NCBI GenBank assembly: GCA_036971615.1
Contig: JAYKKR010000053.1
Location: 1 to 64,000, forward strand
Length of the DNA stretch: 64,000 nt
DNA from: Amyloporia xantha
Lineage: Eukaryota > Basidiomycota > Agaricomycetes > Polyporales > Adustoporiaceae
Direction of reading: 5' to 3'
Shown here: piece by piece, positions 11,936-24,315 of the stretch
Layout of the letters: each line of letters starts with the position of its first letter
How positions within the stretch are numbered: the stretch's first letter is position 1
The notes under the pieces: model-generated
Seen by the model: the letters and a program-made list of their open reading frames with translations, nothing else
The model's database searches: none
What the model was told of the DNA's origin: nothing
Program-made: the position numbers and the translations under genes

Positions 11936-13420
11936 AAGCGACGATGGAGCGGACATCGCCTCAGTCACATCAGCTGTCGGCTGGGCTTCTGCAGAGACGA
12001 AGGGTATATGAAGAGATATTTGCTGGTGAGCTCGGGTGCGCTTTCCAATGTGATCTCTCCGAATTCGGGGGATCGCGTGCTCACTGAAATATTTCTTTGA
12101 TCTGTGTTGCTCGCTCTATACACGGGCCCTCCGATACCTACGTTCTTTGTCCTAACGTGATATCAGGTCCTTGCTCATTGCGCCGAGTTCAAACGCGTTG
12201 GACGGAGGGGCCTGATCTTGTCAATATTTGTCACGCTCTCTGAAATCCGAGAGGGTTGCCCGATGATTGGTAGAGAAATGTTAGTCAGGATGTTCTCATT
12301 ATCTCTGCTCAGTGCTAAAGGCTCTTTTTCTGTTCTGTAACCGCCTGTAACCGCGGGGAGACGTTGCTGCTTGCACTTCTACGCTGCTAACGTCCCGATC
12401 TTAACGTTTCTAGATGCATCCCAAATTTGATTGTTGTCTGATCACTCCTCGCACAGTTTCGTTCATGAGGTGAATTCGCATGACCATGCTTCGCTGATGG
12501 ACGCATCGGCGAGGGTAAAAACGAGCGCCGACAGCCAGAGTCCATTGACTGTGGCCGTCGATCGACTGGGAGAGGGCGTTGACAACATGACCCGAGTAAG
12601 GCGGGTGGGTTGAATTGAGATAGTTTGCATATAGAGCAAAGCTGCTCAACTGTCCGGAGATATGGAGCGGTACTTCGGCGGTGGAAGGAGTGGTCACTTG
12701 CGGATTGAGTAGGACATAGAATGGTACAATGGATCCTGTGACGACTGCGGAGAATAGACCTGCCTTGAGAGCATATTAATTACGAAGTCTGCATACTCTG
12801 CTCTGCAAGCTAGCTACTCACACCAGGTGGACCGTATCGAGACTTGACTCACAAATATAGATAATGTATTCATGTCCTCCTTCCAGCCCGGATCATCTGG
12901 ATCCCCTTATCCCACATTTGACGAACGTTGCCAGACCAATCATACTGAAATTCATTCTTGCAAGGCATTACAGATGCAGACAGTACCGTGGCAGCAAGCG
13001 GGTCACGCCCTAACTAAATTGGAATACAGTCAGCATTGGCCGCAAGTGTAAGACAATGACCGGCCTGCGTAGAGCATTCATGACAACGCGCTGGGATGGT
13101 GGGAGCTTTGCATGGAATGATATCATCTGAGAGGTTCCGGACTAAGATTGGGACTTGCGTATTAGCCCACTTTCAAGCGCATTAGAAGCGGGTGTGACGC
13201 ACATCTGACGAGGATGTGAGCAGGCCATGCTGAATCTCGAACGAGCTGACACCTGACATTGCGCTTCCCGTGGCTCTCCTACGTTGGTAGCATGATTGGA
13301 TGCAGGAGAGCCCACGCATATACTGACGACGTCAAGCAGGATCCTCGCATCGCGCCATGTGTGCAAAACATGCGAAGGATTAGAACGAGTTGTGAAGACC
13401 ATTCGAAGGGTCATCTGCCA
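11936..13420 (-). pseudogene. Decayed DUF6535 gene, copy I
   Basis: Minus-strand relic of the DUF6535 membrane protein. TTPSTAEVPLHISGQLSSFA matches TTPSTAEVLLHISAQLSSFA in the copy II gene. Near 12,440-12,475 it jumps directly to LMNETVRGVIRQQSNLG, which matches the C-terminal remnant at 21,560-21,950. The whole middle of the gene is therefore deleted. DNA at 11,940-12,400 parallels 21,214-21,700, and 13,150-13,300 parallels 25,850-26,000. Stops and the internal deletion make it nonfunctional. Confidence 0.7.
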
Positions 13421-15360
13421 ATTTGATTCATACTCGGAAAAGGCCCCGGCTTTTCTAGAGTATGTGATAGCATCTCATAAACCCCTGACGACATCAATGG
13501 TGACCGTACCGAGCCATAACCGGTGAGACCTGGGATGCCCGGGACAACAGGGTATTGTGCCATAAATTCAACCTAATATAAGCACAGGTTATTATCGTTG
13601 TTCCGCACGAGGATGAAGCACTTGCGTTATACCCTCAAAGACAATAAATGGAGGCAAAAGAATGTGCGTTATAGCTGGTGTAATCATGACCGTGGTGCGT
13701 TGTGTGTCAATTCAACTCTGAAAGCAATCCTGGATCGTGTGCTGCTGTGTTCATGGTGTCACTGATATAGTCACTCTGGCAGCTAATATCGAGAGAATCA
13801 AACTGTGGAGATCAACAAGGGGTATTATACCGTGGAGTCAATGTAGAGTCGCTGTGGACAACTTAGGAGATGCGCTTACCTTTCTTGTACAGCTTTGTCA
13901 GAAGTGACAAGATCCGATATGCTGGCTGGGTACTGCGTGGTGTCGAGTAGGACGTCATGTTCACAGTTCATGTCCAGTCCTGCGCCATCACCCAAGGATC
14001 GAAGAGTGACCTGTGCAGCGACCACGACCGTACGTTTACTGGACACATCGTGTCTTTATGAGGGTATCCATAAATGAATATTAACCATGTCTACCGTACA
14101 TACCTTCGCTTCGGGGAGCTACAGCGCGACTCTCGACATGAGTCTCATGCAGACCCACGCAAAATGGACAAAGTTGAAAGGGTAATCGGTGCTCTGTCTT
14201 TTACGACCGATCCAGCAACTTACCATCCCTGACAGGGCCTTTCTTGACCGCCATGGAGCTGACTGAAGGTATACACGTGCCACTGAATGCGCAGGTGTCG
14301 TCGAATCAAAGATCGGATCGGATCGAATTTGCACCGCACCCGTACCATGCTCTCACTTGTCTAATCAAGACACCATTCTGGCGGCCTGCAGGCATCCGAC
14401 ATCTTTATTTCGAAGCAACGGAGAAAGACGAAGACAGCAGGGCGGCCTGCCACCACACCTCTCCGTACCAAACACAAACACAAACACTATTGCCCTAACT
14501 TGAACGCGCATATCCTTGCGTGAAGAACTCGCAACAGTGTTCGGCTGCGGATTGGTCGAGGCTCAGTCATCACATTCCTTGACATTGTCTTGACATGGAA
14601 ATTAGAATGGTGAACTCGAAGCTTCTGGATGCATAATTTGACGTCAATATGCCGCCCGTGCTTCCTGACGTGAAGGGGTTTACAGGTCCTCATGTTCGCC
14701 ACCAAGAATAAGCGAGGCACAAGACGACATTTATCCTTTCCACGAAATATACAATCATTTTGTGTTGACGTATATGCTGGACATTATCCAAAATAACTCG
14801 CAAAATGCGCATTTCATGGACGAATCTATGTACGTGCGGACTGAAAAGGACAAACAACAGCTCACACATCACAAGAGCAGCATTGCAACGCATTCAAAGA
14901 TAGTACGTCGCTTCATGCTTTGAATTCAGAGACTGTCGGTCAGTGGCCACACCATTCGGTCTTGCCACAATCCATGCGGTCAAGTGTCTGTCGTGATTAA
15001 TGTGATACTCCAAGTGTGTAAGCATCAGGTTCCAATGCCTGATTGTATATCGCGGGATTGACGCAAGGTGTCAGTGACAGGTGTGGGATCTCTTCTTCAC
15101 AGAAGTCGGGCGCAAACCTCGGGTAGTACAAATGTATAGCTCCCTGTACTTCTCAGCGCCCATAATCTGCCCTCTTCTCTCGTTCTTCGAGCACATTCAT
15201 TTGACATTCCCCATTCGAATTGGAAATTTTAGGGAGCATGGACCTGCAGTGTTTCATAGAGCATGGACAATAGTGTGCAGCGAACCACATATAAAGCCTA
15301 GTTCCCTCGTCGACAGTTGTCTAATAGGTTCTCATTGTCTTGTTGGATTATCTCATTTCT
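13421..15360. other. Duplicated intergenic DNA, no confident gene
   Basis: The segment 13,880-14,090 resembles 26,530-26,760 on the minus strand (shared TTGTCAGAAG and GGACACATCGTG-type stretches). From 14,790 the DNA parallels 1,050 onward. Short frames exist but none carries a recognised domain. The last 250 bases lie upstream of the DUF2235 start and may hold its promoter. Confidence 0.4.
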
Positions 15361-17562
15361 ATGGCATCATCAGATCAGAACACCGCAACCATCTGTCCTA
15401 CTTGCAATGCAGGGAAGAAGGGGCGAAATCTCGTAGTGGCCCTTGATGGGACCATGAACCAATTCCATCCGTTAGGAAAGGTGGGCGTGTCCATCTGATG
15501 CTTCCGTGTAAGACTAAGCATTTGCGCGCAGAACTCCAATGTTGTAGAGTTCTACGCGAAGATAACGAAGAACGAGCATCAACTTACATACTACAACAGC
15601 GGAATTGGAACATATGCGAATACTTCAGGAAGGGCACAAATACGGAAGTGGGTTGCCAACTTGAAGGATCTCGCCGTAGCTTGGTGCGTGTTGTGTGAGC
15701 CCTTGTCCAGGTACCAAGCCTAAAAATACAATAGGAACTTCCAAGACATCGTTCTTGCAGCCTACAAGTGGCTGTCTGAGCACTATAAACCAGAAGACCG
15801 AATTTTTCTTTTCGGTGTGTTGACTTTTCTAACTCAAGTAGGGATCGCTGAACACACTTTCCAGGCTTCTCTCGCGGCGCATATCAGGTCAGAGTGCTCG
15901 CCGCGATGATACATGTGGTGCGTTGTGTCCTGTTGTGCATGGCGAGTATAGCAATGAACATGGTCGTCACAGGTCGGCCTCATACACGCTGGTAACACGG
16001 AACAAATCTCATTGTACGTGATCAATTTGGTATTCTTGTATATCTTCCCTGCATAATTATAGGATTAAAGTGCTTATGAGTTATACACTCGCTCATATAA
16101 GGACTCGAACAACTCACAGGAAGATCCTAAGTACGCACTAGGCATAATATGGCCGCTTCACTATTTCTAAAGCAATGTACCGTAGGGCAAAGCAGTTCAA
16201 AGACACATTTTGCCGTCCGGAGGTGAAAGTACATTTTATTGGTGTTTGGTAAGTGCATATTCAGTGCCGACATTCAATGACCAGACTGAAGACATCTACA
16301 CGTAGGGATACTGTATCGTCTGTTGGTTTTCGCCACAGGAACTTTCCAAAAGCGCGTAGTGTAGATCACGTATCCTATTTCCGGCATGCCCTCGCGCTTG
16401 ACGAAAATCGCGTCAAGTTTTCTCCGGAAGACATACGCTATTCGCTTGGTTCAAAAAACGATATTGATAGCAAGTCCAGCATGGCAGACGTTCCTCAGGC
16501 TCAGGGTAGGCAACTGGAAGAGCCCGCGAAAGACGAAGAACATATCAAAGAAGTCTGGTTTGTGGGTTGCCACTCTGATGTGTAAGCCTTCATCCGAGGC
16601 ATCGATGAAATCCGTTGATACAACTAGTCCTCTAGTGGTGGGGGAAATAAAATGGAAAATCAGAGGGACATGATGGACAAATTACCAGCTTTTTGGATAC
16701 TGCGCGAGGCATGGAAGAAAGGACTCGATGTCTCTCCTAAACAGGTCGGATTCAACTTCGAAGCGATTGAGGCCCCCAACCCTCAGAAATCTTTGAAAGG
16801 GGTTGGTATCTCCTTGAATTGTTTCCTTTCTTCAGTCGGCGCGAAGACTTTCCTGGTAAATGTCTCAGATGGTGAGCAGTATTCCATTTTTGCTTTAGCG
16901 TTCTCATCTGGTCCACAGGATCTTGCCACATTGTGGTGCACCGCGTTATATTTATCCGGGACAGAAAATTCATGCTTCCGTTTTACAAAACACTAATAGC
17001 AAGTATCAACCACTAGCTCAATTCTCTCCGGAGAGCGGTCATGACTGGGGCGCCATTAGGCATGATAAAGGGGCGAAGGAGTCGAGCTTGATTGAATTAG
17101 ACGTCTACGGCGACAAAATTGCGAACGAACAAGTTCAGCTACTTGTCGGAAGGAAGGACGTGCGGATTGATTTTCTGATCCTGCGCTCACTTGGTGCGTG
17201 CATTTAGTGTTCATTGTGTGACGACGTCTTTTGCGATTTGAAATATTAAATGTACCCGTAGAGAAGGGAGTGGATGCATGTGTCGCAAAAAGGAGGTCCT
17301 CGATGTGCTCCTCGACATACTAGAGCACCACAAAGATCTAGAATATGAGATATCGGACTTTACGATGAAGATGCTCAAACATTCCAAGGGTATTCTTGGC
17401 TTCTACAGGATACTTTATTCATTTGCTGATACCATTTATGCAGTTAATTTGGATCCTAGCAAATTGTGGGATGAGTGGCTGGACGAAACCAACACGATAA
17501 GGGAAGGGAAGCAGGTGTCATATCTTGAGAAAGCCTTAAAGAAGATACAGGCTACTATTTAA
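15361..17562 (+). CDS. DUF2235 (Tle1-like) alpha/beta hydrolase, nearly intact
   Basis: The DUF2235 family is an alpha/beta-hydrolase fold related to T6SS Tle1 phospholipase effectors and common in fungi; the substrate here is unknown. Start ATG 15,361 (MASSDQNTATICPTC). Exons read by joining: 15361-15480, 15532-15683, 15735-15814, 15865-15917, 15973-16013, 16071-16130, 16186-16248, 16306-16581, 16636-16871, 16919-17193, then to 17562. Visible family motifs in order: RNLVVALDGT, YYNSGIGTYA, RIFLFGFSRGAYQVRVLA with the catalytic Ser in GFSRG, VHFIGVWDTVSSVG, YFRHALALDE, EVWFVGCHSDVGGG, and PRYIYPGQKIHASV. All junctions use GT-AG. Two blemishes remain: a one-base loss near 16,760-16,795 relative to copy I, which shifts the frame before GWYLLELFPFF, and a phase problem at the last exon near an A-run (17,286). 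It is either a very young pseudogene or has sequencing errors or undetected splicing there. Confidence 0.75.
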
Positions 17563-18134
17563 ACGAGCTTAGCCACTACTAGTCCGTTTAGTCAATGCAA
17601 TGTTGTTCGCGAAATTTCACCAAGGTAATGCACCCACCTATTTGCCTTGCAACACAAAGCCTGATGCATGCACGCCGGTTCTTGTAGGACCATGTTGACC
17701 CATGAGCAAACATCGTATCTTCTCCGCTTGGCTAAAAAAAGCCTCATTTATTCAGACATAGTATCAAAATACATGCTCCGCTCATAATTGCTGTGCGTGT
17801 TTCTGTTGGAAGGGAGCCTGCTTAGTCGTGATGTTTTGAATTTGACGATCACTTGGATTTCGATCTACCAACTCGTTCCTGATTCCTGTCAAGATCCCTG
17901 CAACGAACATTTCGTTTGATATCCAATAACGTTCAATGATGAATCGATCAAGCTTGAAATGTGTGTTCTGGCAGCTGTAAAGTAGTGGTCTTCTTATACA
18001 TCCACTCGGTCTGGAATCACAAAAGATGTGCGGTACATACTAATCACAGTCGAGTACTGATAAACTGGTAAATATGATCGAGAAGGCATGGGGTAGCTGA
18101 CACTGCATCGGACTGTCACTTATCAGCGACGGAC
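17563..18134. other. Convergent intergenic region, no gene seen
   Basis: Lies between the 3' ends of the plus-strand DUF2235 gene and the minus-strand thioredoxin-like gene. AT-rich stretches (about 17,730-17,770) are compatible with 3' untranslated sequence. No sustained coding frame. Confidence 0.4.
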
Positions 18135-18727
18135 TTAATGAAAGACTATAGCAGACAGGTATTCAATACCTTCAGATAAGGACAAAAGACACAGACCCAC
18201 CATTAGCGCAGCGGGGTCCGCACTCACAATGTCCTTGAATCTCTTATTATTCTTGTAGGCGATGAATGTGGGTGTCTGTAGAGCCAACACCGTTTGTCAG
18301 ACCGTCGTCCTCAAGATTGTTCTTCTATGACCACGTAGTGGACGTACATACCTTATTAATGCCGACGTATTTGGAAATGGCCTCCTGTTTGTCTGTTTCG
18401 ACCTTGTAGTAATGGGCATGAGGATACAGGTTCGCGAGTTTCTCGAAAATGGGCAAGATGGCGTTGCACGAGGTCGACCAAGTTGCCGTGAACTCACAGA
18501 TGGCGATGCTCTTATCACCACGTATGATCTATGGATCGTTGGTGATGGTGATAAGTAGAGCGGAGCACCGCCTGGGATTGTGCGGAATGACAGGTACGGC
18601 AGACACTCACTTTCGCACGGAAGTCGTCGAGGGACTTGATGTCAGTGACAGACGTCGGCGTGTCAACATTGGGCGCGGTACTGTCAGGCTTGATCTCACT
18701 GTTGGGCTTAGCGAACATCTGGGACAT
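18135..18727 (-). CDS. Thioredoxin-fold protein lacking the CxxC motif
   Basis: Exons: 18727-18611 (MSQMFAKPNSEIK...SLDDFRAK), 18528-18352 and 18275 to about 18135, joined at GT-AG introns in phase 0. Exon 2 reads KSIAICEFTATWSTSCNAIL then PIFEKLANLYPHAHYYKVET. Exon 3 reads TPTFIAYKNNKRFKDIVSAD. This is the thioredoxin core with the cis-proline (TPTF) and the beta-strand pattern of cytosolic fungal thioredoxins. The usual WCGPC is WSTSC: the first, nucleophilic cysteine is Ser, so classical dithiol reductase activity is not expected. A TATA box lies about 80 bases upstream of the ATG (18,805-18,811). The C-terminus after DPAALM is uncertain: it may read through to the stop at 18,135 or splice again. 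The copy I relative has also lost the site. Confidence 0.7.
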
Positions 18728-18804
18728 TGCGAAAATATGAGGGTCAGGAAGTGTATAGAGGAAACAATGAGATCTAGAGGGCAAGCTTAGAGCCGAAAGA
18801 CGCC

Positions 18805-18811
18805 ATTTATA
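18805..18811 (-). promoter_or_regulatory. TATA box of thioredoxin-like gene
   Basis: The minus strand reads CTATAAATGG about 80 bases before the ATG at 18,727, at a spacing common for fungal TATA promoters. The functional role is inferred from position only. Confidence 0.45.
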
Positions 18812-18939
18812 GGTCAGCGGCCAAGGGTACAAGATCCGCTACATAGCATCACATGTCCCTGCCAAATGGTACTGCATGCGTCGTCTATCTAAACGCGGAC
18901 GACTCATCTCTCGGTGACTTCACCACCATGTACGTCTTT

Positions 18940-19860
18940 CCCCTCGCGCCCACTGCGAAGTCGCTCTCCAGATTTCCCCGACCAAGCTGATCACCCCTGC
19001 ACTCACGATCACTCTTGACAAAGCTCGCGAGGGATTTGTCTTCAAACGGCCTTACTAGTGAGACTGCGCAGCGACCACGATCACGGTCATGGTCGTCCTC
19101 GAGTCGGTATACATCCTCCAGTACTGTCTAGGAGAGTATTCCTACAGCTTCGCGTCCACAACGACACACGACTGTATGAGGTTTCGTTCTACGGAAGCAC
19201 TGAGTTGTTTCTCGGTACCACGGTTGTTCCACCTCCGCCCGCAGCCCCATGACTAAAGGTCTGCTCCGCCAAGTCTGCTACAACGGACCACGTACCTCGA
19301 ATGGCATCCTCTAATATCGGCTTTCCTATGCGCACATCCTGCTACCTTCCGAGATGCAGCTCGGCGGAGCTTGTCTTCTCTCTTCGCAGCAAAGTCGCGA
19401 TGCGCTTCAGCCGGTATCGCCATGTCGTCGTTGCCCTTGCAGCTGCTAAGAATCGAAGATGTATCTTAGAGCCCACATTACCGACTTATCTGATGTGACC
19501 ATCCTCGTAGTAGTGCAAGTCGAAGAGCGTGGCTGCATCACCCTCTGTAGAGGTGGTGGACTGTGATCGTCGGCACTCCTGACCCTGACAGTCTTCGTGG
19601 GAGAAACGAGGAGCACAAGGAACAGAGGGAACAATCGATCGTCATCACCTCCTGCTGTGAAAGGCCAAGGAAAGGATCATCTGTCCGGATGAGTTCATCT
19701 TTACGACGAAAATGACGACCTGCAGTCCTGAATTGGGACTATGTTTATACGGCGATGAACTGCTCTATAGCGCACGATATGACCTCAAACAAGGGCATAT
19801 GGGAGCAGTATCTGGCCTATGCAGATACGGATTTCCCTTTTCCAACTTGCACTGATGTTG
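18940..19860 (-). pseudogene. Ferric reductase exon-3 relic, copy II
   Basis: Minus-strand remains of the C-terminal exon of the reductase at 27,814-30,991. FDLHYYEDG corresponds to FDFTHFEGD, LRRAASRKVA to LQRVASRKIA, and a relic of the LRRCMAMVPDSELQVD block lies near 19,730-19,790. Every frame is interrupted, and the membrane and FAD domains are missing. The order after the thioredoxin-like gene is as in copy I, which supports one ancestral module. Confidence 0.65.
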
Positions 19861-20800
19861 CTTTTCTCTGTATACGCATGAAAACTATCCCGAGTGAAAC
19901 GGCTATGGTCCGATGTACGAACCTGGATATATTAGCCGATGATGCCTGATGATCGATAGCGGGATATGCCACAGGGCGCTGGGCTCTCTCCGACTTCGTT
20001 GTGGGACACGGAGAAGAGTACGTCCACAAGGACGAACCCCGTGTGCTGATTAGATCGTAACAAGGAGGCGATTGCTACCAGGTCTGCAGCCGTTCCAAGC
20101 GGGCGCTGCTCAAATAGCAAGAACAGGCGAACGGAGGACGGCGGCGGTGTGGAGCTGAAGATGGCAGTGACAGGTTGGCTTCGCACTGCACAGAAAATCA
20201 CTGGCGGTACGGTACTTGTCTTCTATGGGCTCCGCAGTTCGTCAGAAAGGGTTGAGTGGGAGAATCGTATCGAAACACTGACCGTCCTAGCACAGGCGTC
20301 CTGTCTTGAAGAGTGACCGCAGCAAGTACTTATCAGGCGCCGCATTGTAAACTCGAAGATGTCGCTGAGATAGGCAGAAGAAAAAGTAAGATGCTCACGT
20401 CGTGAAGGTCGCGAAGTCAAGCCGCGAGCCGAATGTAATACCAACCACAAGGAACGCGATCGCCAGAGTGGGATTAAGGCACGTCGCACTGAGCGGGGTC
20501 TTACATTTCTACATTCGCTGAAACGAGCCGCAAGAATCGCCTTCTCGACCTATTACACATACCAGGCGGCCCGGGCAAAGGCAGATCCTACAAGAGAAAT
20601 GAGAAAAGTGTGCATATTTTAGTACTTACAGAGTGCGCCCGACTGTTTCCTTGCAGCATAAATTCATGCGCAATTTCGGGAAACAAGCGAGATAGCACAC
20701 TACGTTGTCCGTGCTGACTCATCGAGTGGAGTTTGCTGCTCCAGTCGAAGTGATGCGCAAATCATAGGAGACCGTGCAGCTTGGACTTCCAGATGTCGAT
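19861..20800 (-). pseudogene. Relic of DUF6534-like membrane protein, copy II
   Basis: Coding-like pieces on the minus strand are TAADLVAIASLLRSNQHTGF (about 20,045-20,105) and LAIAFLVVGITFGSRLDFAT followed by a GTGAGC donor (about 20,400-20,465). They look like two membrane helices of a DUF6534-type multispanning protein, the first matching the family's D..I..sL..L..srTGF helix. The assignment rests on these two segments. Stops separate the pieces. Similar DNA at 6,471-7,420 and 32,300-33,430. Confidence 0.4.
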
Positions 20801-21559
20801 CCACGAAGTGCTAAGTAGGGACACTGGCAGCCCAAGGGCGATGAGATTGCAGTAATACCACCCAGGCCCTGTTCTGGCTCTTCACATAGCTAACGTTCAT
20901 CCGAGAGTGAGTCTTCGATTACAGCTTATAAAATATAAAATATATCCAGGAGACGAAGCGTTGTATGAAGTAAAACGAGACGGACGACGACTCAGCCGAA
21001 GAACAGCAATCGCAGACTCCAGTTGCAGCCAGTTGCAGCCGCGCATCTCCGTAGGAGCACGTGGTCATTGTCGAACTCTTGAGTCTCTGACACACAAGCC
21101 CATATGCAGGCACCCATCCGGCGTGATGTCTCTGAGAGCTCGATGAATATCTGTCCCCGGAAAACAGTAGCTGTCGCACAATCTTACTAGGTCACTGCTC
21201 TGGTCTTACTTGAACAACCGACGCTAGAGCGGAAATCGCCTCACAGTCACATCAGCTGTCGGCTGGACTTACAGTGCAAGGACGAATTACTTATGAAGAG
21301 CTATTCACTGGTGAGCTCGGATGCGCTTTCCAACGCGATCTCTACGAGTTCGGGACGATCGTGGACTCGTTAAAGTATTTCTTTTATCTGTATGATTCAC
21401 TTCTCCAGGGCTCTCCCATGCTTACTTTCTTCATCTTAACATGGCATGTGGCCTTTGCTCATTGCGCCGGGCTCCAATGCATCGGGTGCGGAGGCCTGAT
21501 CTTGTCAATATTCCTCAGTTCTTCTGAGATTACAGAGGGTTTCCCGATGATTATTCTCA
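20801..21559. other. Duplicated DNA between relics
   Basis: 20,940-21,150 parallels 7,790-7,950, and 21,214-21,560 parallels 11,940-12,280. A plus-strand open frame (21,274-21,645, 123 codons) covers the second piece, but it is not conserved as a frame in copy I, so I do not call it a gene. Confidence 0.4.
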
Positions 21560-21950
21560 TTATCTTTGCTCAGTGCCACTTGAATGCCTTCTTCTGTTCT
21601 GTAACCGCAGAAAGACGCTGTCATACACATGCACTTGTACGCTAACATCCTGATCAAACGGTATACCTCCTTTCTGAATCTACATTGTTTCGATGTTCCT
21701 GGATGCGTCCCAAGTTTAGCTGTTGTCTGATCACTTCTCGCACAGCTTCGTTCATGAGGTCGGTGATATGATTCGCATGTCTGTGATTTACGATAAACCG
21801 GCGTTGAGCTACTGAAGCGTATATGACAGGTTCTAGTAATTGAACCCAGCGCGCGTTCGGCTGATGGCGACTCCACGTTGCACTTAGTGAACATCGCTGA
21901 TTCAGTCAACAAATCATGACAAGAATCGAAGTCTGACACGAATTACTGTA
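21560..21950 (-). pseudogene. Detached C-terminal end of DUF6535 gene, copy II
   Basis: The minus strand reads ARWVQLLEPVIYASVAQRRF then HANHITDLMNEAVREVIRQQ and LNLGRIQEHRNN in one frame. Copy I keeps LMNETVRGVIRQQSNLG fused directly to the DUF6535 middle exon, so this is the tail of the same gene. In copy II it lies 2.4 kb from the rest (24,316-25,703), with a FLIQSS cassette in between. The tail is also loosely like the LADIVADHAERFIETSL segment of the 43-kb gene. Confidence 0.55.
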
Positions 21951-21989
21951 CGAGTACCAATGCAGAAGATAGTGCCAGTAAGTAGGGAG

Positions 21990-23216
21990 TATGGAGATGT
22001 GGTACAAGGTATGACTAATCAAAACTGAAGGATCTGACCGTAGCAGACAAGAGGTACGTGTGACATGAGTTACCGGGTTCATGGGCCTCTTAGGCCAGTA
22101 TGTTTATACAATGGTGCGGCTGATCTCAAGTTCAATGGAGCTTATATATATATGTCCTCGGCATGCATATTTGCTTGCAGAGTCCTGTGCCAGTTTTCGT
22201 CAAAACATACATCCAGCGGCTGACAGGCGGATAAACTAACCTCTGAAGCTTCTTGCGCGGCTCGCGCAAATTTCTTTGGCAGATGCGCGTTGGAACTACG
22301 TGCTGTGGCCCATCGGACCGGGAACCTACGCGTGATCCATGCTTGTTGCTTCGACCTGAGCGTGTATACGTCGGGGCGCCAGACGTCCTGACTGCAGTGA
22401 TCAATCGCATAGGTATAGACACTTGCCATATCGACGAAGCTGCCAGAGTTCTGAATTCTTATATTTAGCGACGTGTTCTCTAGTGCACAAGGAGATGAAC
22501 GAACCTCAGGGCCTCCTGTATCGCCCGTGCCGCATCCTCTTGAACCGCGTCGGTCACCAGGTGAAACCCGCATTCCCCTCTTCACTGACTCGCATGCAGC
22601 TGACGGAGAACTCGGCCACTGTGGAGCAATAATGTCAGCAACATAAGTAGGTTGAAAGAGGCGCGATGAAATATTAACCTGTACTTTAACTGTATAGTGG
22701 AAGAGTCCCATCGACGCTTGACCGGTTGATTTCCGTCCTTAATTCGTTGCTTTGCTAGATCCTCGGAGGCCACGACAACAGATCACGCAGAGAGATTCCA
22801 ACCGATGCCATGGCGAGTGCTAAGAGTGCCCCGTTTCCGTAAGGTGATGTCGACCCAGACTTCGAGTGCCTCTTGAACAGCCCGCAAGCGATAGAAACTC
22901 TATCGCATAGGACCTATTACAGTGAAACAGTGTTAGGAAACGGAGATGCCACAAGAAATAAGACAGCATGGGCACCTGTCTGTTTCGTGGCGGGGTCAAA
23001 TGCTCCACAGCGTCTGGCTAGCACTTTTGACGATTGAATCAGAAAGTCGAGGCGGATGAACGAAGATTGCATCGTGTGGCGAATTCGACTAAGCGGAGAA
23101 GGGAACACGGTGAAGTGCGTGGAGGTAGGAAACTTTACTCTACTCTGTTATGTGACTGGAAGCAGGTGAGGACAATGCGATGCCCATCCTCGTCCCATGG
23201 GACCCGGCTTTTATAT
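21990..23216 (-). repeat. FLIQSS cassette, copy 1
   Basis: Family member on the minus strand. TATA at 23,209-23,215, ATG at 23,108 (MFPSPLSRIRHTM), then DFLIQSS at about 23,030-23,048. The body contains LPKKFARAAQEASE before a GTTAGT donor, then TLQANMHAED to a stop. It ends in the 19-base signature TATGGAGATGTGGTACAAG at 21,990-22,008. A GTGGCC-rich inverted motif lies at about 23,240-23,256 upstream of the TATA. I do not recognise the protein. The cassette lies between two parts of a DUF6535 gene. Confidence 0.7.
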
Positions 23217-23639
23217 TGGGTCGAGAAGCATGCTTTGACTGTGGCCTGTGGCCACGGTGGCGCGTTTTCAGGGGTACGCTTTGTCACATTCTGCCCCAAG
23301 GGCCACGGCTGATGCGACATGACAAATAAGTGGTTTCATGCGCCAAGCATGGCCCATGAAGTGAAAGCACGTTGCCCTTTGTTCTCGCGATGAAAATACT
23401 CACGTAGCGGACTCACAGGCCACGATATGGGGTAAACATCGAGCTAATACTGAAGAGTTTCGTTTAAAGCGCATCTAAACGCTACGACTGCACCTCCTTG
23501 CGACCCCGAGGTGCATAATAAACCTGAAGATGGGATAAAGTAGCTTCGAGAGGAAATTATGAAGCTTATGTCGAACTTTAAATATCCATAAAGATGCCAT
23601 ACCACGGTCTGTGGCGAATAAGGAAGCCAAATCAGAGCC

Positions 23640-23720
23640 GCGCCTCAGGATGAGAGACAAAGACAATCTGAGATCCCGATTACCCGCACCACAGACGCGG
23701 ACACGTGATCTTCCGTCTCA
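23640..23720 (-). repeat. Upstream conserved segment (NRDLRLSLS) of cassette copy 1
   Basis: About 430-450 bases upstream of the cassette TATA, the minus strand reads NRDLRLSLSLILRRG. Similar segments occur at 35,778-35,810, 48,436-48,470, 54,834-54,870 and 59,706-59,736, always on the strand of the following cassette and 370-540 bases upstream of its TATA. It may be the end of a companion gene or a conserved regulatory block. Confidence 0.55.
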
Positions 23721-24315
23721 CGTCGCCAGCAACGCAACAGAACGCGCGCTCCCATCAAGTGTTGCAGAGAACCTACTGAACCTCGTACTCCTCGGCAACC
23801 GCTTGTGAGTCTTACTCTGAGATTATAGAGATTATACGACTCGGTTCATCCTCAGCTTCAAGCGAGCAGAAGTAACCCTCCATTTGCCCGCTTCAGCCGT
23901 ACAGGAACTATCATGGCCAGCTTACATGACGCGACCATTTTATCTGTATCTCGAATTCTTCCCTCATCAAATAGCCACCTCAATTCCTGACGACCTCAAC
24001 CCCCTTCTTGGGCGTTGTGTTTGGTTTCTCTAGGCCTGGGACGCTTTGTCACAGAGTCCTGGACACGATGGAAGATGGTCATGAGGTATGTGTCCCAATT
24101 GGACGGGATGTCTCATATCATTCAGATGATGGATGAGATTCCGTACTCAGAGCTTCTACATACACTGTGCTATGAACATAAAATGCTACAGTTGGTAGTA
24201 GCGTCTCCGCGACGGAAAAATCACACCGATAATTTCCATGACGGGTGATGCGAGAGTCTACTGATATCGCCAAAACAGCTAGGTGTGATAATTTAACTCA
24301 AATACTGTTGTAGCA

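Noticed and set aside
20907..21146. Plus-strand ORF in DNA shared with 7,790-7,950
   Set aside because: Not conserved as a reading frame between the two copies; treated as duplicated noncoding DNA.
21274..21645. Plus-strand 123-codon ORF starting MQGRITYEELF
   Set aside because: The aligned copy I DNA (about 12,000-12,370) does not keep this frame, and the minus strand of the neighbouring DNA is the DUF6535 tail.
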